This document shows, piece after piece, positions 23,101-34,349 of a DNA stretch of 64,000 nt (position 1 is the stretch's first letter; every line of letters begins with the position of its first letter). The translations under genes were made by a program, and so were the position numbers. This DNA comes from Whitmania pigra (Eukaryota > Annelida > Clitellata > Hirudinida > Haemopidae), in NCBI GenBank assembly GCA_021613335.1, contig JAJTWR010000353.1:659001-723000 (forward strand), written 5' to 3'. The notes under the pieces were generated by a model that was not told where the DNA came from, did no database searches, and saw nothing but the letters and a program-made list of their open reading frames with translations.

Positions 23101-23975
23101 CAATCCTCCGCCGCTCGGACAATGGCCTGAGAGATGAGGGATGCATTTTCCTCAAGATCTTCTGTGGGGAGGTCCTGACCTAGGGTGGCTAGACATGTCA
23201 GTTGGTACAGATTCCAGTTGATTTTCCTCATGTTGATGCGAGGTACACTGATTGCCTCATGTAGTGGTGGAGCATCAACTGTGATCTGAATGACGAAGTG
23301 GTCGCTACCTAGGTTTTCTGGCAAGACCTTCCACGATGATCTGCATGCAAGGTTGGGAGAAGCCAGAGATATGTCTATCGGGGTAGACTTGCCGCTCCTT
23401 GTGAGATGGGTGCCCTCGCCTGTGTTTAAGAAGACGAGATTGTTATCCTGGATTAAATCCTCAACTGACCTACCTCTGGCATCAGAGTGTCGAGCTCCGA
23501 AGTCTGGGGAGTTTGCATTTATATCCCCGCAGATTATAGCATCCTGATGGATTAAGATTTCCTCCAGCTGCTCCTTCGAAAAAGGTTTTCCGGGAGGAGC
23601 GTAGAAGTTTACAATCTTGATCCTCCTGGTCTTCGCGATTATGGTAATCGAGAGGCACTGGGGGTCATGAGATGTGATGACGGAACTGTATGACGTCCCA
23701 TCCCTGACGCATGTGAGGATGCCGCCTCTGGAGACCTCGTCCGTACGATCGAACCGTTCTATCTGGTATCCTTGAATTCTGAAATTATGTTTGCTTTTAA
23801 GAAATGTCTCTTGGAGCAATATAACATCAGGAAATTTTTTCAAAGAGTTCAGAAAGGAAACGAGTTCACCGGTTTTCTGTCGGATCCCCTGGCAGTTCCA
23901 TTGGATAATGTTTAGAGCACTATCCATGGTGGACTGAGATTTCGGCCAGACTTGCTTTCGTTGCTGAGCGGACAT
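20172..23975 (-). pseudogene. ORF2 of the I-type element (EN-RT-RNase H) with one in-frame stop
   Basis: One continuous frame from ATG at 23975 to the stop at 20172, about 1267 codons, interrupted only by TAA at 21651-21653 (probably from CAA). The N-terminal APE-like endonuclease shows IIQWNCQGIRQK, VILLQETF, GDINANSPDFG and SDHF. The reverse transcriptase shows GPDGIHYEMIRKL, SYRPISLTSSLCKLLER, QAGFRKGRGCSDQL, FLDLEKAFD, GTPQGSVLSPLLF and the catalytic YADD. The C-terminal RNase H has CYTDASK, ELAAIEDCL, LSDSLSAI and WVPAHVGIPGNEKAD. It overlaps ORF1 by 56 nt in another frame. A single nonsense change in an otherwise intact frame means a very young insertion, or a sequencing error. Confidence 0.93.
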
Positions 23976-25113
23976 CTTCAGCTACAGACTCCTCTTGCAT
24001 GCAGTCGAAGGTAACCATGCAGATGTGGGAGAGGATATCTAAGAACTGTTCTTTGTTTCCTCCATGGAATCTCTGATTCATCTGCTCAGCAATTTTTGTA
24101 ATTAATCTGCCGAGGAAGACTTTGGAGACGCTCAGATGCGACTCCATCGGTTCCTCAGCAGGTTTAGACTGTTTATAATTTTTATTCCTAGGCTTGGGCT
24201 TAGGCTTATTTTTATTAGACTGAGAGGGCTCAGCCTGCTTAGTTATTGATTTTGAGGTCTTAGCGACCTGAACCGCGGGGGCAGAAGCAGGCTGGACCCC
24301 CTTTATCTTATTTTTGGCGGCCGTAAGGGCTTTCGCATAACTAATGTGCTTATTAGCCCTTATAGAGTTAGCCTCCTTTTCGATCTTGCGCTGCGGACAG
24401 ACAGCCTGACCAGTAAAGTGACTGGTACTGTCACAAGTCGCGCATCGCTTTTCCGTCGCTTCCTGCTGCTGACACTCTTTCAGGGAGTGTTCCCCTAAAC
24501 ATTTAGGGCACTTAGCCTTATGCTGGCAGCTAGCTGCTATATGCCCGTAGCCGTTGCACTTATAACAGCGCGTTGGCTCACGCACGTACGCCTGTACCTT
24601 AAAGCTAAGATAACCTATCTTAACTTTAGCAGGCGTCGCATCACCGAAATTAAGAATGACCACCGAGGTGGCCACCTTCTTAGCTCCAACGGTCTTGACG
24701 ACTCTGGTTGCGCTAACACAACCAGCGCATTCAGCGACCGTCGCATCGTCGACGTTGGCGGGCACACCAACGATGCAAACTCTCGGCTTAGCCGCGACTC
24801 GGACACTAGCCGGGACACCGTCTAGCTCGGATAGCTTTGCTAACTTAGCTATCTCCGTCTCGTTCTTGGCAAGAACTATTAGAAGATCCTTGCATGCAAT
24901 GATCTTAGCGTCGTTCCTGCCAAGAACCCCGCTAACCTGTTTCTGAACCCGGACTGGGTTCAGCTTCCTGACCTCCACTTTGATGAAGACCTTCGTGGTC
25001 TTCTCTGCAGGGACTCCCTGCGCTGAGTCACTCGAGACAGAAGAGGCAACTCCTCTGCGCTTACGATTTTCGACGATTTGAAAACCGTCATCCATCGGTT
25101 CGTCGCTTGTCAT
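23920..25113 (-). CDS. ORF1 (gag-like nucleic-acid-binding protein) of the I-type element
   Basis: 397 residues from ATG at 25113 (MTSDEPMDDGF). An N-terminal region with RNA-recognition-like character is followed by three zinc knuckles: CYKCNGYGHIAASC, CPKCLGEHSLKEC and CATCDSTSHFTGQAVC. A basic Lys/Pro-rich tail follows. This is the usual ORF1 layout of I/R1/Jockey elements, whose product coats the element RNA. The frame is intact. The open frame extends upstream to 25209 without an ATG. The GC-rich codon use differs from neighbouring host genes. Confidence 0.88.
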   Translation of the reverse strand: MTSDEPMDDGFQIVENRKRRGVASSVSSDSAQGVPAEKTTKVFIKVEVRKLNPVRVQKQVSGVLGRNDAKIIACKDLLIVLAKNETEIAKLAKLSELDGVPASVRVAAKPRVCIVGVPANVDDATVAECAGCVSATRVVKTVGAKKVATSVVILNFGDATPAKVKIGYLSFKVQAYVREPTRCYKCNGYGHIAASCQHKAKCPKCLGEHSLKECQQQEATEKRCATCDSTSHFTGQAVCPQRKIEKEANSIRANKHISYAKALTAAKNKIKGVQPASAPAVQVAKTSKSITKQAEPSQSNKNKPKPKPRNKNYKQSKPAEEPMESHLSVSKVFLGRLITKIAEQMNQRFHGGNKEQFLDILSHICMVTFDCMQEESVAEDVRSATKASLAEISVHHG

Positions 25114-25346
25114 ACTCTCGCGGTTATAATCCGTTCGAACATGCAACAAAGAAACTTGAGATAGACAGGTATAGAGAGAGCGCGATCTGTGTGCGTAATC
25201 CGACAACAAAAGGTGCCGAAAAAAAAAAAAAAAAATATACGCTCACCGGACGCGCGCATATATTGCCTCAAACGCTCAATCGCGTTTTTACTTCATTTGC
25301 GAATGCGCGCGTCAACAACTCAACAACCAAACCGCGATCTCTATTC

Positions 25347-27410
25347 TTAGCAACGCTTACGACCTCTCATCTCCCAAATCCAACACGATGCTGCCTCTGC
25401 AGCCTCCGACATTTTTATCATAGCCCTAGTTCTTTCCCGGCTCGATAAACCTATTTTAGTGAGGAACGTGTAGGCTGACTTACCAACCAAACCTCTCGCC
25501 CCAACTTCAATGGGCATTAGCGTTACTCGAAACCCGCTGACCTCTAGATCTTTCGCTAGCTCAGAGTATTTCTCTTCTTTCAGCACATTACTTGCTTCAA
25601 TCCTATCTTCCCACGGGATGGTCAACTCTATCAAAATGAGAGCGCCTGACGACGACGAAGCGAGAACAACATCCGGCCTCCTGCCGCTATCCCTAAGCAG
25701 CTGGGGATATTGTCTCAAACCTTCCAGGTCGGCTGCGACAGTCCAATCATTAGCTTCTGCAAGAATGTCTCTCCTCGGAGGGAGTCTATTTTTCTTACAG
25801 TGTAGTGAAAAGCCCTCTCGCAGGAAGTATACCTTCCGCTGTAATGCAATCTTGCGAGAATTTGCTTTAGCTACCGCCGTTTTGGTAGCTTCTACCACTT
25901 CCTTTAGGACCTTATTGTGTCGCCAAGTGTACCGACCATTGTCGAGGGCATATGCGCAACTTGAGAGCACATGATGAAGTGTCTCGAAGCCGCCGCAGAG
26001 CTCACATTTGCAGTCTTCCGTTAAACCCCATCTTCGCAAATTGTCCTTAGAGGGAAGTTGGTCATAAATCGACCTTATCAGAAAGGCCAGACGATATGGA
26101 GACATTCTCCATATCTCGTTCCAACCGATGGAACGCTGAACCACGTCTTCCCACGCGGTCCATCGATCCTGCTGTGCCTGCTGCACCGCCTTAATGACTC
26201 GATCTTTTTCTAAATCTTTGCTCCTCTCCTTAATAATAAGCCTTGCCCTAATCGCAGGGCAAGACTCAGACCATTTTGCGTAGTGGTTCCACCCAACAGC
26301 CTGACGACCCGATTAAATAGGACCTCGCATTTCTTCGAACGTCAGTTCCGCGACTGACTTATCGATTTCATCCTGTGCTGAGAACTTCCTTTTAGTTCTT
26401 AACAGTGGTCTAACTTCGCGGATCCTGATGTCCGCAGAGTTATTCAACATCCACTGCGTCCTTATTTTAGAGACCTCATACTCTTCCACCAGGGAACGAA
26501 GAGGTAACCTTAATTTTGAGCTCTTACTGTAGAGGGCAACAGATGACATCCCTGGAGGTAGCCCAAGCCACGATCTGATGTATCTGCTAACTTTCCTCTC
26601 TAATCCTTCGACTGTGGGCAAACCGATCTCATAGATCGTCAATGGCCACAGCAACCTTGTAGAAGCACAAACTGGAACAACCACACCTTAAACCCTGCAA
26701 TGGTGCCTCTCCGATTGCCTTCAAACCCACAACAGCCTGTTCGACAGTGCAACTCTCTTGGCTCCTATCGTTCAGCGAATCATTAAACACTCTGCCTAGG
26801 CTCTTAACCGGTTCCTCGGAAACTGTAGGAACCCGTTGACCCGCTACAACAAACGAGATGTCGCTGCAGACTTTCCCTTTAACGAGGGCAAGACTTCTCG
26901 ACTTCGCAGGTTTAAAAGCCATTCGACACCACCCAAGAAGGCCATTGAACTTGTTCAAAGTGTTCTGAACTGCCGGTCTTCTATTCATTACTAGGGTGGT
27001 GTCATCCATAAACGCTTTCACCGAAGGCATATAGAGACCCTTACCTAAATGCGCCTCTGGAACATTAGACCCGGCTGCGTTGAGCAGAAGTTGCATCACC
27101 AGTACAAAAAGGGAAGGTGATATTGCACACCCCATTGCAATACCCACCTCCAGAGGAACCCACTTAGTCGTGTACGTCTTGGTGGAGAACCTCATCATAA
27201 ACCCGTCAAAATACGTCTGAATAATTTGAATTACGTGACGCGGCACATGATGAATCTCCAACGTTTTCCCTATGAGTGGGTGTGGTACCGACCCGTATGC
27301 ATTCGCCAAGTCGAGCCACGCAACGTACAAACTCAGGCGGCGCTTCTTGGCTCTTTGAATAGCCTCCCAAATCAATCGCTTGCCTTTGTTTTCTTGATAC
27401 AAGCACGTAT
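25347..27410 (-). pseudogene. RLE-type retrotransposon polyprotein remnant (RT + zinc knuckle + endonuclease)
   Basis: From right to left: reverse transcriptase fragments (27402-26629) with SLYVAWLDLANAYGSVPH, GIAMGCAISPSLF and an FMDD catalytic box in place of the common YADD; a thumb-like region (26684-26313); a CELCGGFETLHHVLSSC zinc motif; and a C-terminal restriction-like endonuclease (PDVVLASS...LIELTIPWEDR...KY). There is a frameshift near 26630-26684 and an in-frame stop near 26312. The R(P)D...ELT.PWE layout marks the RLE class (R2/R4/NeSL-like); I do not assign a clade. The 5' part of the RT is absent. Confidence 0.85.
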
Positions 27411-27413
27411 AAG

Positions 27414-28964
27414 GAGCCTAATCGAAAAAGCATGCAATCCAATCAACTGTAAGAAATTTGAATATTAATTTGTAAACAATCTGTCAGCCAATCAGCATGC
27501 ATCGCCACCTATCTACCGTTTTTAGTATTAACGACGAAAGGAGTTCGCTGACAGCACAGGCCTTTTAATCAAATAAACTCATGGGTCCCAAAAACTCGGG
27601 AAGGTGTTTTATTTCTTCAACAAATAAACAAAAAAAACATATTTCAACAAAAGATTAAAAATACTTGTCCCAGGGGAATGCTATCGTGCATACAAATGTT
27701 AAAAATTGATGAACGAATTGTTTCCTTCTGCTTCATAATCGTGATCAGTTGATGGTTTTGTTGATATTATTTCTACGTTGCCCCCAGAGTTTCCAATATT
27801 CTGTCCTGTTCTGCCTTTGTGGGTTTTAGTAGTGATCTCCTTAAATCTCGTTTGTGCTTTTTAGTAGATCTGAAAAATCTTTGAGGTGTAATTTTTTTTG
27901 TTATGAGGTTCATTATTCGTTTTTATTTGATCACAGGTGACCTGTGGTATCTTCAGCACTGCATCCAACTTTGTCATGTGATTAACAGCTGTCATGGCCT
28001 TGGAAAGATCACTGTCAATTGACTGCAGCACTGATGCAAGTAACACATGGAAGCATGATTTCAGTTCATCTAGACTGGGTTGACGATCCTTGGCTATTAA
28101 TTTGTTGACATGTTTGTGCCCTCTATGTTCTTTAAAATAATAAGCTGTTACTTGCCCTGAAATGTCAACATAAATTAATCATTACATTTGAGATACAAAC
28201 AAAGTAATAAACTCTATTTGCCTGCACTGAAAATCTTTAAGGTAATTGCAGCAGGGCAAACATTTCCAATCTTGCAAGAACCCTGGATTTTAATGTAACA
28301 TTTCCTGCTAAGTAGTACTCTTCTGGTGCCACTTCTGTTGCAATAATAGTTTCTTATTATATGATCTTTGTATGGAAATCACCTCTTCTCCTCACAAATC
28401 TGGAACATGTCTCATTCTCTTCTTTTTTTTCGAAATTTCAAATTCTATAGACACATTATACAACTGAGTCAACTTTAGCAGAGAAAAAATAATTACTGCA
28501 AACCTGTTAGTTAACAAACTCTTAGTCCAGCCTTTTCCTTAAGTTTGTTGACCTAGGTCTTTCTGGAACTTTGATTATGACCCTATTTTCAGAGGTTTCC
28601 TCCTTTTGTTCAACTGGAACTGCAAGCAGATGTTCATCTTGAACTGGACTGTTCAATAAAGCTGATTTCTGAATTGTCGAAACAACACTCACTTTCCCCA
28701 TTAATTTTCCTTTTACGTCCCAAGGGAAGCGTTGGCAATTTTTACCAGAATGCGTTTGATTTATATGGCGCCTAAGTATATAAATGGCAGTATATTTTTT
28801 ATTAAAATAACCACACTCGAAAGTCATGATAATACAACTTTCGTCGTTAATACTAAAAACGGTAGATCGGTGGCGGTGCATGCTGATTGGCTGACAGTTT
28901 GTTTACAAATTAATATTCAAATTTATGACAGTTGAATGGATTGCATGCTTTTTCGATCAGGCTC
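27414..28964. mobile_element. 1.55 kb DNA transposon with ~125-bp terminal inverted repeats
   Basis: The left end GAGCCTAATCGAAAAAGCATG (continuing to about 27540) is repeated inverted at the right end (about 28837-28964). About 90 percent of the bases match by eye over roughly 125 bp. No clear target duplication is seen; flanks are GTATAAG and ATTGTGC. A 119-codon minus-strand frame at 28522-28881 begins inside the right TIR and contains CGYFNKKYTAIYILRRHINQTH, a C2H2-finger-like motif with one cysteine missing. No transposase is recognised, so it is either a non-autonomous element or one of an unfamiliar superfamily. Confidence 0.75.
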
Positions 28965-28984
28965 ATTGTGCTTGTTTCTTGATT

Positions 28985-29067
28985 CGCTTGTTGAGTTGCT
29001 TGTTGAGTTGCTTGTTGAGTTGCTTGTTGAGTTGCTTGTTGAGTTGCTTGTTGAGTTGCTTGTTGGT
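28985..29067. repeat. 12-bp minisatellite
   Basis: About six tandem copies of TTGTTGAGTTGC immediately right of the TIR element. They give a spurious LLSC repeat in one frame. Confidence 0.9.
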
Positions 29068-30034
29068 CTTGTTAGAGGCCCATAAAGGCCCTTTGACCAT
29101 TTTTAAATAAAAAACAAATTAACCACTCGTTTCAAACAATTCATTCAAATACCGGGTAATTAATATGTAATAACTATATATTAAAAATTATGCTGAATGC
29201 TAATTAAAATATTTGGTTGAACTTGTAGTTTTAAATGAACAGTTCATTAGTATATAGCAGACAATTGAAAAAACTCATCACTCATAAAGTCTATCCCTCA
29301 AGAAGCGTTAACATCACCGCATCGGCATTAAAAATATTTTTCAATACCCATGTAAAACTCCTAAACTTCAAATATACATGCACGACTTCATGCATTTTAA
29401 TTATGAGCACAATGCAACAGTTTCAAAAGTTACGAATAAATGAATCATGATGAATTGAAAGTAGAGCTAAAAGATTTGGAAAAACTGAGGAAACTGAGGA
29501 GCTCAGGGTTAAACTTAACTTGTTATAAGTTGTTATTACAAAGTTATTGTGAAGAAATATTTGCATATGCAATTAAATAAGAACATACAGAAACGTATTG
29601 ATTTAAGAAATGTTGCTTATTGATTTTTTACGTGAAGTTCTCATCAGGTAGAGGAGTCCAATTCATCTGGGAGCAATCCAGTCTTGACAGTTTAAAAATA
29701 TCGACTAACGTTTAACCAAGTATCACACTGCATCCATCACTACGTTCGCAGGACATTCCGCATCATAGAATTTATTTTCATTATAACTATAATAAATATA
29801 TTACTGGAGGCTATAGTCCTCCGTTTGATGATAAAAATAAATAATAATTGAATATCGAAGTGATGTAATTTATTTTGATGAAAGAGTTTATTATTTACTC
29901 TTTTAAAAAATATGAAATATTATAAGTCTGCATAATGCTTTCCCTCTTCTGATTAATCAATTATCGATTCAACTTTAACTACGCTTTCATTCAAACGGAT
30001 TGATCGAATGAATACGCAAGGCTCACATCGTCGC

Positions 30035-30041
30035 TATAAAA
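30035..30041 (+). promoter_or_regulatory. TATA box of gene D
   Basis: TATAAAA, 97 bp before the start codon, in the promoter layout shared by all four copies. Confidence 0.7.
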
Positions 30042-30131
30042 ATGCTGAAGTTAGTTGACTGACGTTCAGAAAATTCGTTTCTCTCTGTTAGGAAAGTCAA
30101 ACTTTAGTTTGATTTGAACTGGTACGAAACA

Positions 30132-31775
30132 ATGTCTGAATTCAAAATGATCTACTTGCCTTGCTTGTTGCTGTTGCTGGCTGGTGAGTATTTTTAACAT
30201 ACAAATCATTATTTTTCTTGGATATGTTTGAATGTAAAATTAATATTATTATTACTTTTCAATTACATTACATTTCAATTAACAAGGATATTATTGGCAT
30301 TCTGGTATTAATAATTAACTCAATAATATCCAGTTAATTATTATGATTACGTAAATAAATTGTTAAAAAATTTTGACTATGATCAAGGTTGCGTCGCGGG
30401 TTATCGCGGAAGGGAGGATATCTCAATAAGATGCGAAAGAATCGCTGATCAAAAAAGTTTTAACCTCCTCTGCAACCTGACTGATCACAGACATAACAAT
30501 CCTTCGTGCCCACCGAAATCTCTGCTCATTCCTCGGTTTTCCCCAATCACGATAAAATGTGCTGTCGGCTTGCCATTTCCGTTCAAGCAGGTCCAATGTA
30601 AGATGATAGATCTTTATGGCAGAAAAACGTCTGACAAGGAAATCTTGAAGACGAACGCAACCTTCTTCCTCAACGCGCTGGAACACAACGAAAGAGTCCT
30701 GGATGGATTGGTAAAGTTTGAAAAAATCTTATCAAATGCACTGGCCATTGGAGAAGCCTTGATCCGTTGTAAGAACTCCATGTTCAATGGAGAAAATGAT
30801 CTATTCAGGTGCAGTCTTTTTGGGATCGGAGATAAAGCCTCGGTCATTGCTAACATGTCGTGTTCATCGGCATCGTCTTCCAGCGCGAAATCCTATAACA
30901 TGATTATGATTCAATGTGGGTTTAGCGAAGATCACCAAAGTGCCAAGTTCAGAGGTAATATGATCTTAGCTTTGAAGTTTTTCAAAGAGAGCAGGAGGAT
31001 GGCTGCCGATGTTTCCTTTTCTGCTCGTTCTAACTCACCCCCGTGGAACGTTATGGAAACTGTCAGATTGGGCTGTCATGTGTCACCCGTGGACGGCATT
31101 CAAGTTTGCGGTGCCCATTTGAACGAAGGAATGTTTTGTGATAATCCTGTTTGCTGCGAAGACCAACAGGAAGAAGGAACAAGCTCTATTCGTGACAGAG
31201 TATGGGAGTTGGACCGTACGCTCGTGTTTGATGTCGATCAAAAATATTTTGGAAAAAAAAACTTCACCTGCAACTTGGCAGATGATGTCCAGGCAAAGAT
31301 TTTGAAGTGTTTTCTTCATTATGCCAACGGTTCAATCTTGTTTGACAGTAAATCCATCGTCGATGTGACCGTCATCAATGGCTCAGTCGTTATTAACAGT
31401 GTCGAGCTGGTTCTGATCAATGCGAGCAACAGGATTACTTACAAGAACATCTTAGGGCGTCTCCAATGCCACGTTCAAAACCCTCAAATCCAGAACATGT
31501 CAACCATATATTCTGTCGCATGCACTTTCCCTTTGCTTCCGAATTACTTCATCGAAGGAAATCTGACTGACTCGAATAAAGACCCCACAAAGATCGCGAT
31601 AACTTTTGACGGTCAGCTACGAGCAACCAATAAGCCAGGAGGTCTTCACCTCAATAGTTTTTGCGGTGCCGATATCTTAGCTCCGATGACGAGAGTGAAT
31701 GTAAAATGTATGGTTGACTTTGGCACCTTTGACGAGCTTTGCGGAATGTTTGTGGGTCTCTGCAATGACGGCTAG
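30132..31775 (+). CDS. Secreted cysteine-rich protein, array copy D
   Basis: The model is join(30132..30183,30388..31775), 479 residues. Signal exon, donor (GTGAGT) and acceptor match copies A-C. The N-terminal third is the most diverged (YRGREDISIRCER, HNNPSCPPKS, GLPFPFKQVQCKMIDLYGRK). Further replacements are scattered later (GKKNFTCN, CFLHYANGSILFD, DVTVINGS, DELCGMFVGLCNDG). All cysteine modules are kept and the frame is open. AATAAA follows at about 31914. The position at the far end of the array, beyond a 9.5 kb transposon block, may have shielded it from conversion with A-C. Confidence 0.82.
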
Positions 31776-32653
31776 GACTGTGTTGCTAGAATGTGAAAGA
31801 TTGTGAACTCACATGATTTGTAATTCTGGGAAAGGACTCATTTAAAATATTCTTTTTCTTTTTAAATAACTTTTTAAAAATCATTTGAAACATGATGCAT
31901 TGCTGGGTTTTCAATAAATCAATGAAATTCCAAATGCCACGTTTCCTGTTTAATTGCGACGGAGTTGAATATCTAAACCACTTTATAAATATTTTTAGAG
32001 TAGCGGACACGCGTTATGTTATTGCGACTGTGATGATGTTAAATGCGTACAAGGTAAATAAAATATAAGACAGTTTGTTCTTGATACTTGTTTACAGACC
32101 AACAACTTATATAGCCGCATGTCCAAATTGTCCAGTGAATCCGCGCATATCCACCCTGAGCGGATATGTTTGCGGCACCGGTGAAAGGTTTTAGACGGTG
32201 GTGCACAACGTCCAGCTCGCGAGCCACATCAGGACCGCGAAGGCTACAAGGAAAAGTGGAAAAATCATTCTTTCAATCAATTTCAATCAAGCTATGCAAG
32301 TTAGCTCAGTGGGTGGCTTGCATGCGAATAATGGTAAAAGCAACATTCCTTACGTGTCATGTTTGCACCGCCGCAAAGCGCCCTTTGGATGCGGCGCTAC
32401 ACAAATAGTTGAGCGCCCCTGACGTTATACATGACGTTATGGCGCTATACAAATAAACGTATTATATTATTTTAATAATTTTCGTGAGGTTGTGAATGAA
32501 CACTGAGGCAGCAGCGACAGTGTAAAGGCATACATCTTTAAATTCAAAATGTTCCCATTGGACTAGCAAACAGTCGAGTTGTGGATTAGTTCCGTGGCAC
32601 GATAGCTATGCCACACCAATCTGCTTAGATGGGGTCGTGAATTTAGTTTTCCA

Positions 32654-32814
32654 TGCTCCTCCAAATACGTCCATTGCCTCCTCCAGTTTAACTGTTTGAT
32701 AACTTTCAATCGTTAAGAAAACCAGAGGTATGCAGCCTGATATCTCAAAGCTCGTTGCGGACGCAGCCTCAGCCGTTAACTTAAGTACTCTTGTTATCTT
32801 AAGACTAAAAGCAG
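32654..32814. other. Short non-coding flank right of the array
   Basis: 160 bp with no open frame of note. It ends in the target duplication AAAAGCAG of the following hAT element. No feature recognised. Confidence 0.4.
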
Positions 32815-34179
32815 CAGTGTTGTAAAAATTACCTCATTTCGGTAACTAGTTACAAGTAAAAGTAATACCTCAAAAAGCTACTCAAGTATAAGTAAGAGTA
32901 TTGTCTCAAAAATTTACTCAAGTAAAAGTTAAAAGTTACAGCGTCTAAAAGTTACTTTTAAGTAAAAATTACAAGTAACTTTGATGCCGCCATTATTGTG
33001 ATCATACATCATTCCGTATTATTTAAAAGGAATTGTTTCTCTTATCGTTAAAACAATTACTGGTATTAACTGCTAGTACTAACAGTCATTAAGTAATAAC
33101 ATTTGAACTAATGCATTCTTTTGGTGTTTTTTTTATTTATTACATTACAATCACAAATTTTTGTTAATTTTTAACATAACTAAGTCCTCGAATAGTTTGT
33201 CACTCATTATGGTCCTTCAGCTGTTCTTTGTCATACCAGAAGAGCTGAATAAACGTTCAACAGCTGCACTAGCTGGCAGAGGAGTGTTCAACTGGATAAA
33301 TAATTTCTTCAGGGTATCGCTTCCAGTAATAATGTTCATGTCATCTGATCGGTCTCGAAGAAGATACTGCATCAGAATATCAGTTGACCTTCTGCTGAAT
33401 TGAAGAAACTGTCTTCAATACTGTCAGCATCAGATGAACGAGAGCTCAAAGCTCGTCCATCTTTGCTGCATTAGAAGATGCTATTTTGGCTACCAGTTTC
33501 TCATCAAGCTTGACAATCGTTAGCAGATATACCATATTCCTTAACTTCTGTTGGATGCATGCGTTCCACGTGCTTCTTCAAGTTAGATGAAGAACCTTCA
33601 TATGCTGAACATGTAGTTTTTGTTTCTGTTGGCAGAGTAGGCATGCATACTTATATGATTTTCCTTTGATTGAAATCTGAACATTTTGTTCAAATACGGC
33701 CACGGACTATCTTCACCCTTGTTCCTCTTATCTTCGCTAACGACACTAAAAATGGCTTCAAATGAATCCATACTACGATATATTAAATCTTATATTATTA
33801 TATGTATATAATATTATATATTAAAAAAGCTTCGGTATGACTAATCAACAATTTCCGATTTAAAACAAAAACGACCGGCGATAACCACAATAACAAAAGA
33901 GCGATGATCGGGAAGGGGAAGGTTCTCGAACGAACCAAAGAATAACAATCTAGAATTTAATTTTTTTTTAAATAAATTAAACTAATTTAAAATGTTATTT
34001 ATGTTACTTTGTAACGTCTTGCGCCAAAAAGGTAACGAATTAAAAGTATGACCAAAAATAGTAATTTGTTACAAGTAAGAGTACAAAATTTTTTTTGTAA
34101 TTGTTACAAGTAAAAATTACCAAAAAATGTAATTAATTACAGTAACGAATTACATGTAATTCGATACTGCACAACACTG
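32815..34179 (-). mobile_element. hAT transposon derivative, 1.37 kb
   Basis: Ends are CAGTGTTGTAAAAATTACC and (right end, reverse complement) CAGTGTTGTGCAGTATCG, flanked by a perfect 8-bp duplication AAAAGCAG (32807-32814 and 34180-34187). On the minus strand two transposase fragments survive: a BED zinc-finger piece (SSNLKKHVERMHP, near 33560-33620) and the hAT dimerisation motif LPASAAVERLFSSSG (near 33240-33290), which is followed by stops and a deletion of the catalytic middle. Subterminal AAGTTAC/GTAACTT-type repeats are dense at both ends. It is non-autonomous. Confidence 0.93.
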
Positions 34180-34349
34180 AAAAGCAGCCCATCTAGTTTT
34201 CCAAATCCCAACTTTCTTTTTTTCCTGTGCGTGTGTCTTATAGTCTTGATGTTGACGAGTCATATAATTTGGAATATAAATTACATGGCCAAAAAAAGTT
34301 GTGCAGCGCTGGCTTAAGACGTGAGACCTTCTCGCACCTTATGTTATCC

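Larger units (their letters stand above)
19867..25232 (-). mobile_element. I-type non-LTR retrotransposon, nearly full length
   Basis: 5.37 kb, flanked by the 12-bp duplication AAATATACGCTC (19855-19866 and 25233-25244). On the minus strand the order is: a ~120-bp 5' UTR that begins with a T run, ORF1 (gag), ORF2 (endonuclease, RT, RNase H), and a 3' UTR ending in AACCAACCAACCAAC. Two short low-complexity tracts (TATATA, and ATAA/CATA repeats) sit at 19977-20060. RNase H after RT places it in the I/R1/LOA-type group; the exact clade was not determined. Confidence 0.9.
19564..27413 (-). mobile_element. RLE-type non-LTR retrotransposon, 5'-truncated, containing a nested I-type element
   Basis: The 3' end lies next to the unit 3 flank at about 19564. 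The element's 3' part is split by the I-type element: 19564-19866 on one side and 25245-25346 on the other, rejoined by a 12-bp duplication. Its coding part runs leftward from 27413 to 25347. The 5' end is missing: the RT reading frame starts mid-domain where a DNA transposon terminus begins at 27414. Flanking sequence does not reveal its own target duplication. Confidence 0.7.
29117..32653. repeat. Array unit D (partial copy with gene D)
   Basis: Homology to unit 3 resumes at about 29117 (AAATTAACCACTCGTTTCAA, compare 13484) and ends near 32653 after TTTTCCATGC, where units 1 and 2 instead jump to the SAP18 exon 3 piece. It lacks the SAP18 remnants and carries one copy of the 105-bp promoter block. 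The sequence after 32653 (CTCCTCCAAATACG...) probably shows the original right flank of the ancestral unit. Confidence 0.75.

Noticed and set aside
29235..29450. Open frame encoding an MNSSLVYSRQ-type start in unit D
   Set aside because: Same non-coding spacer block as at 4461, with frame changes between units.
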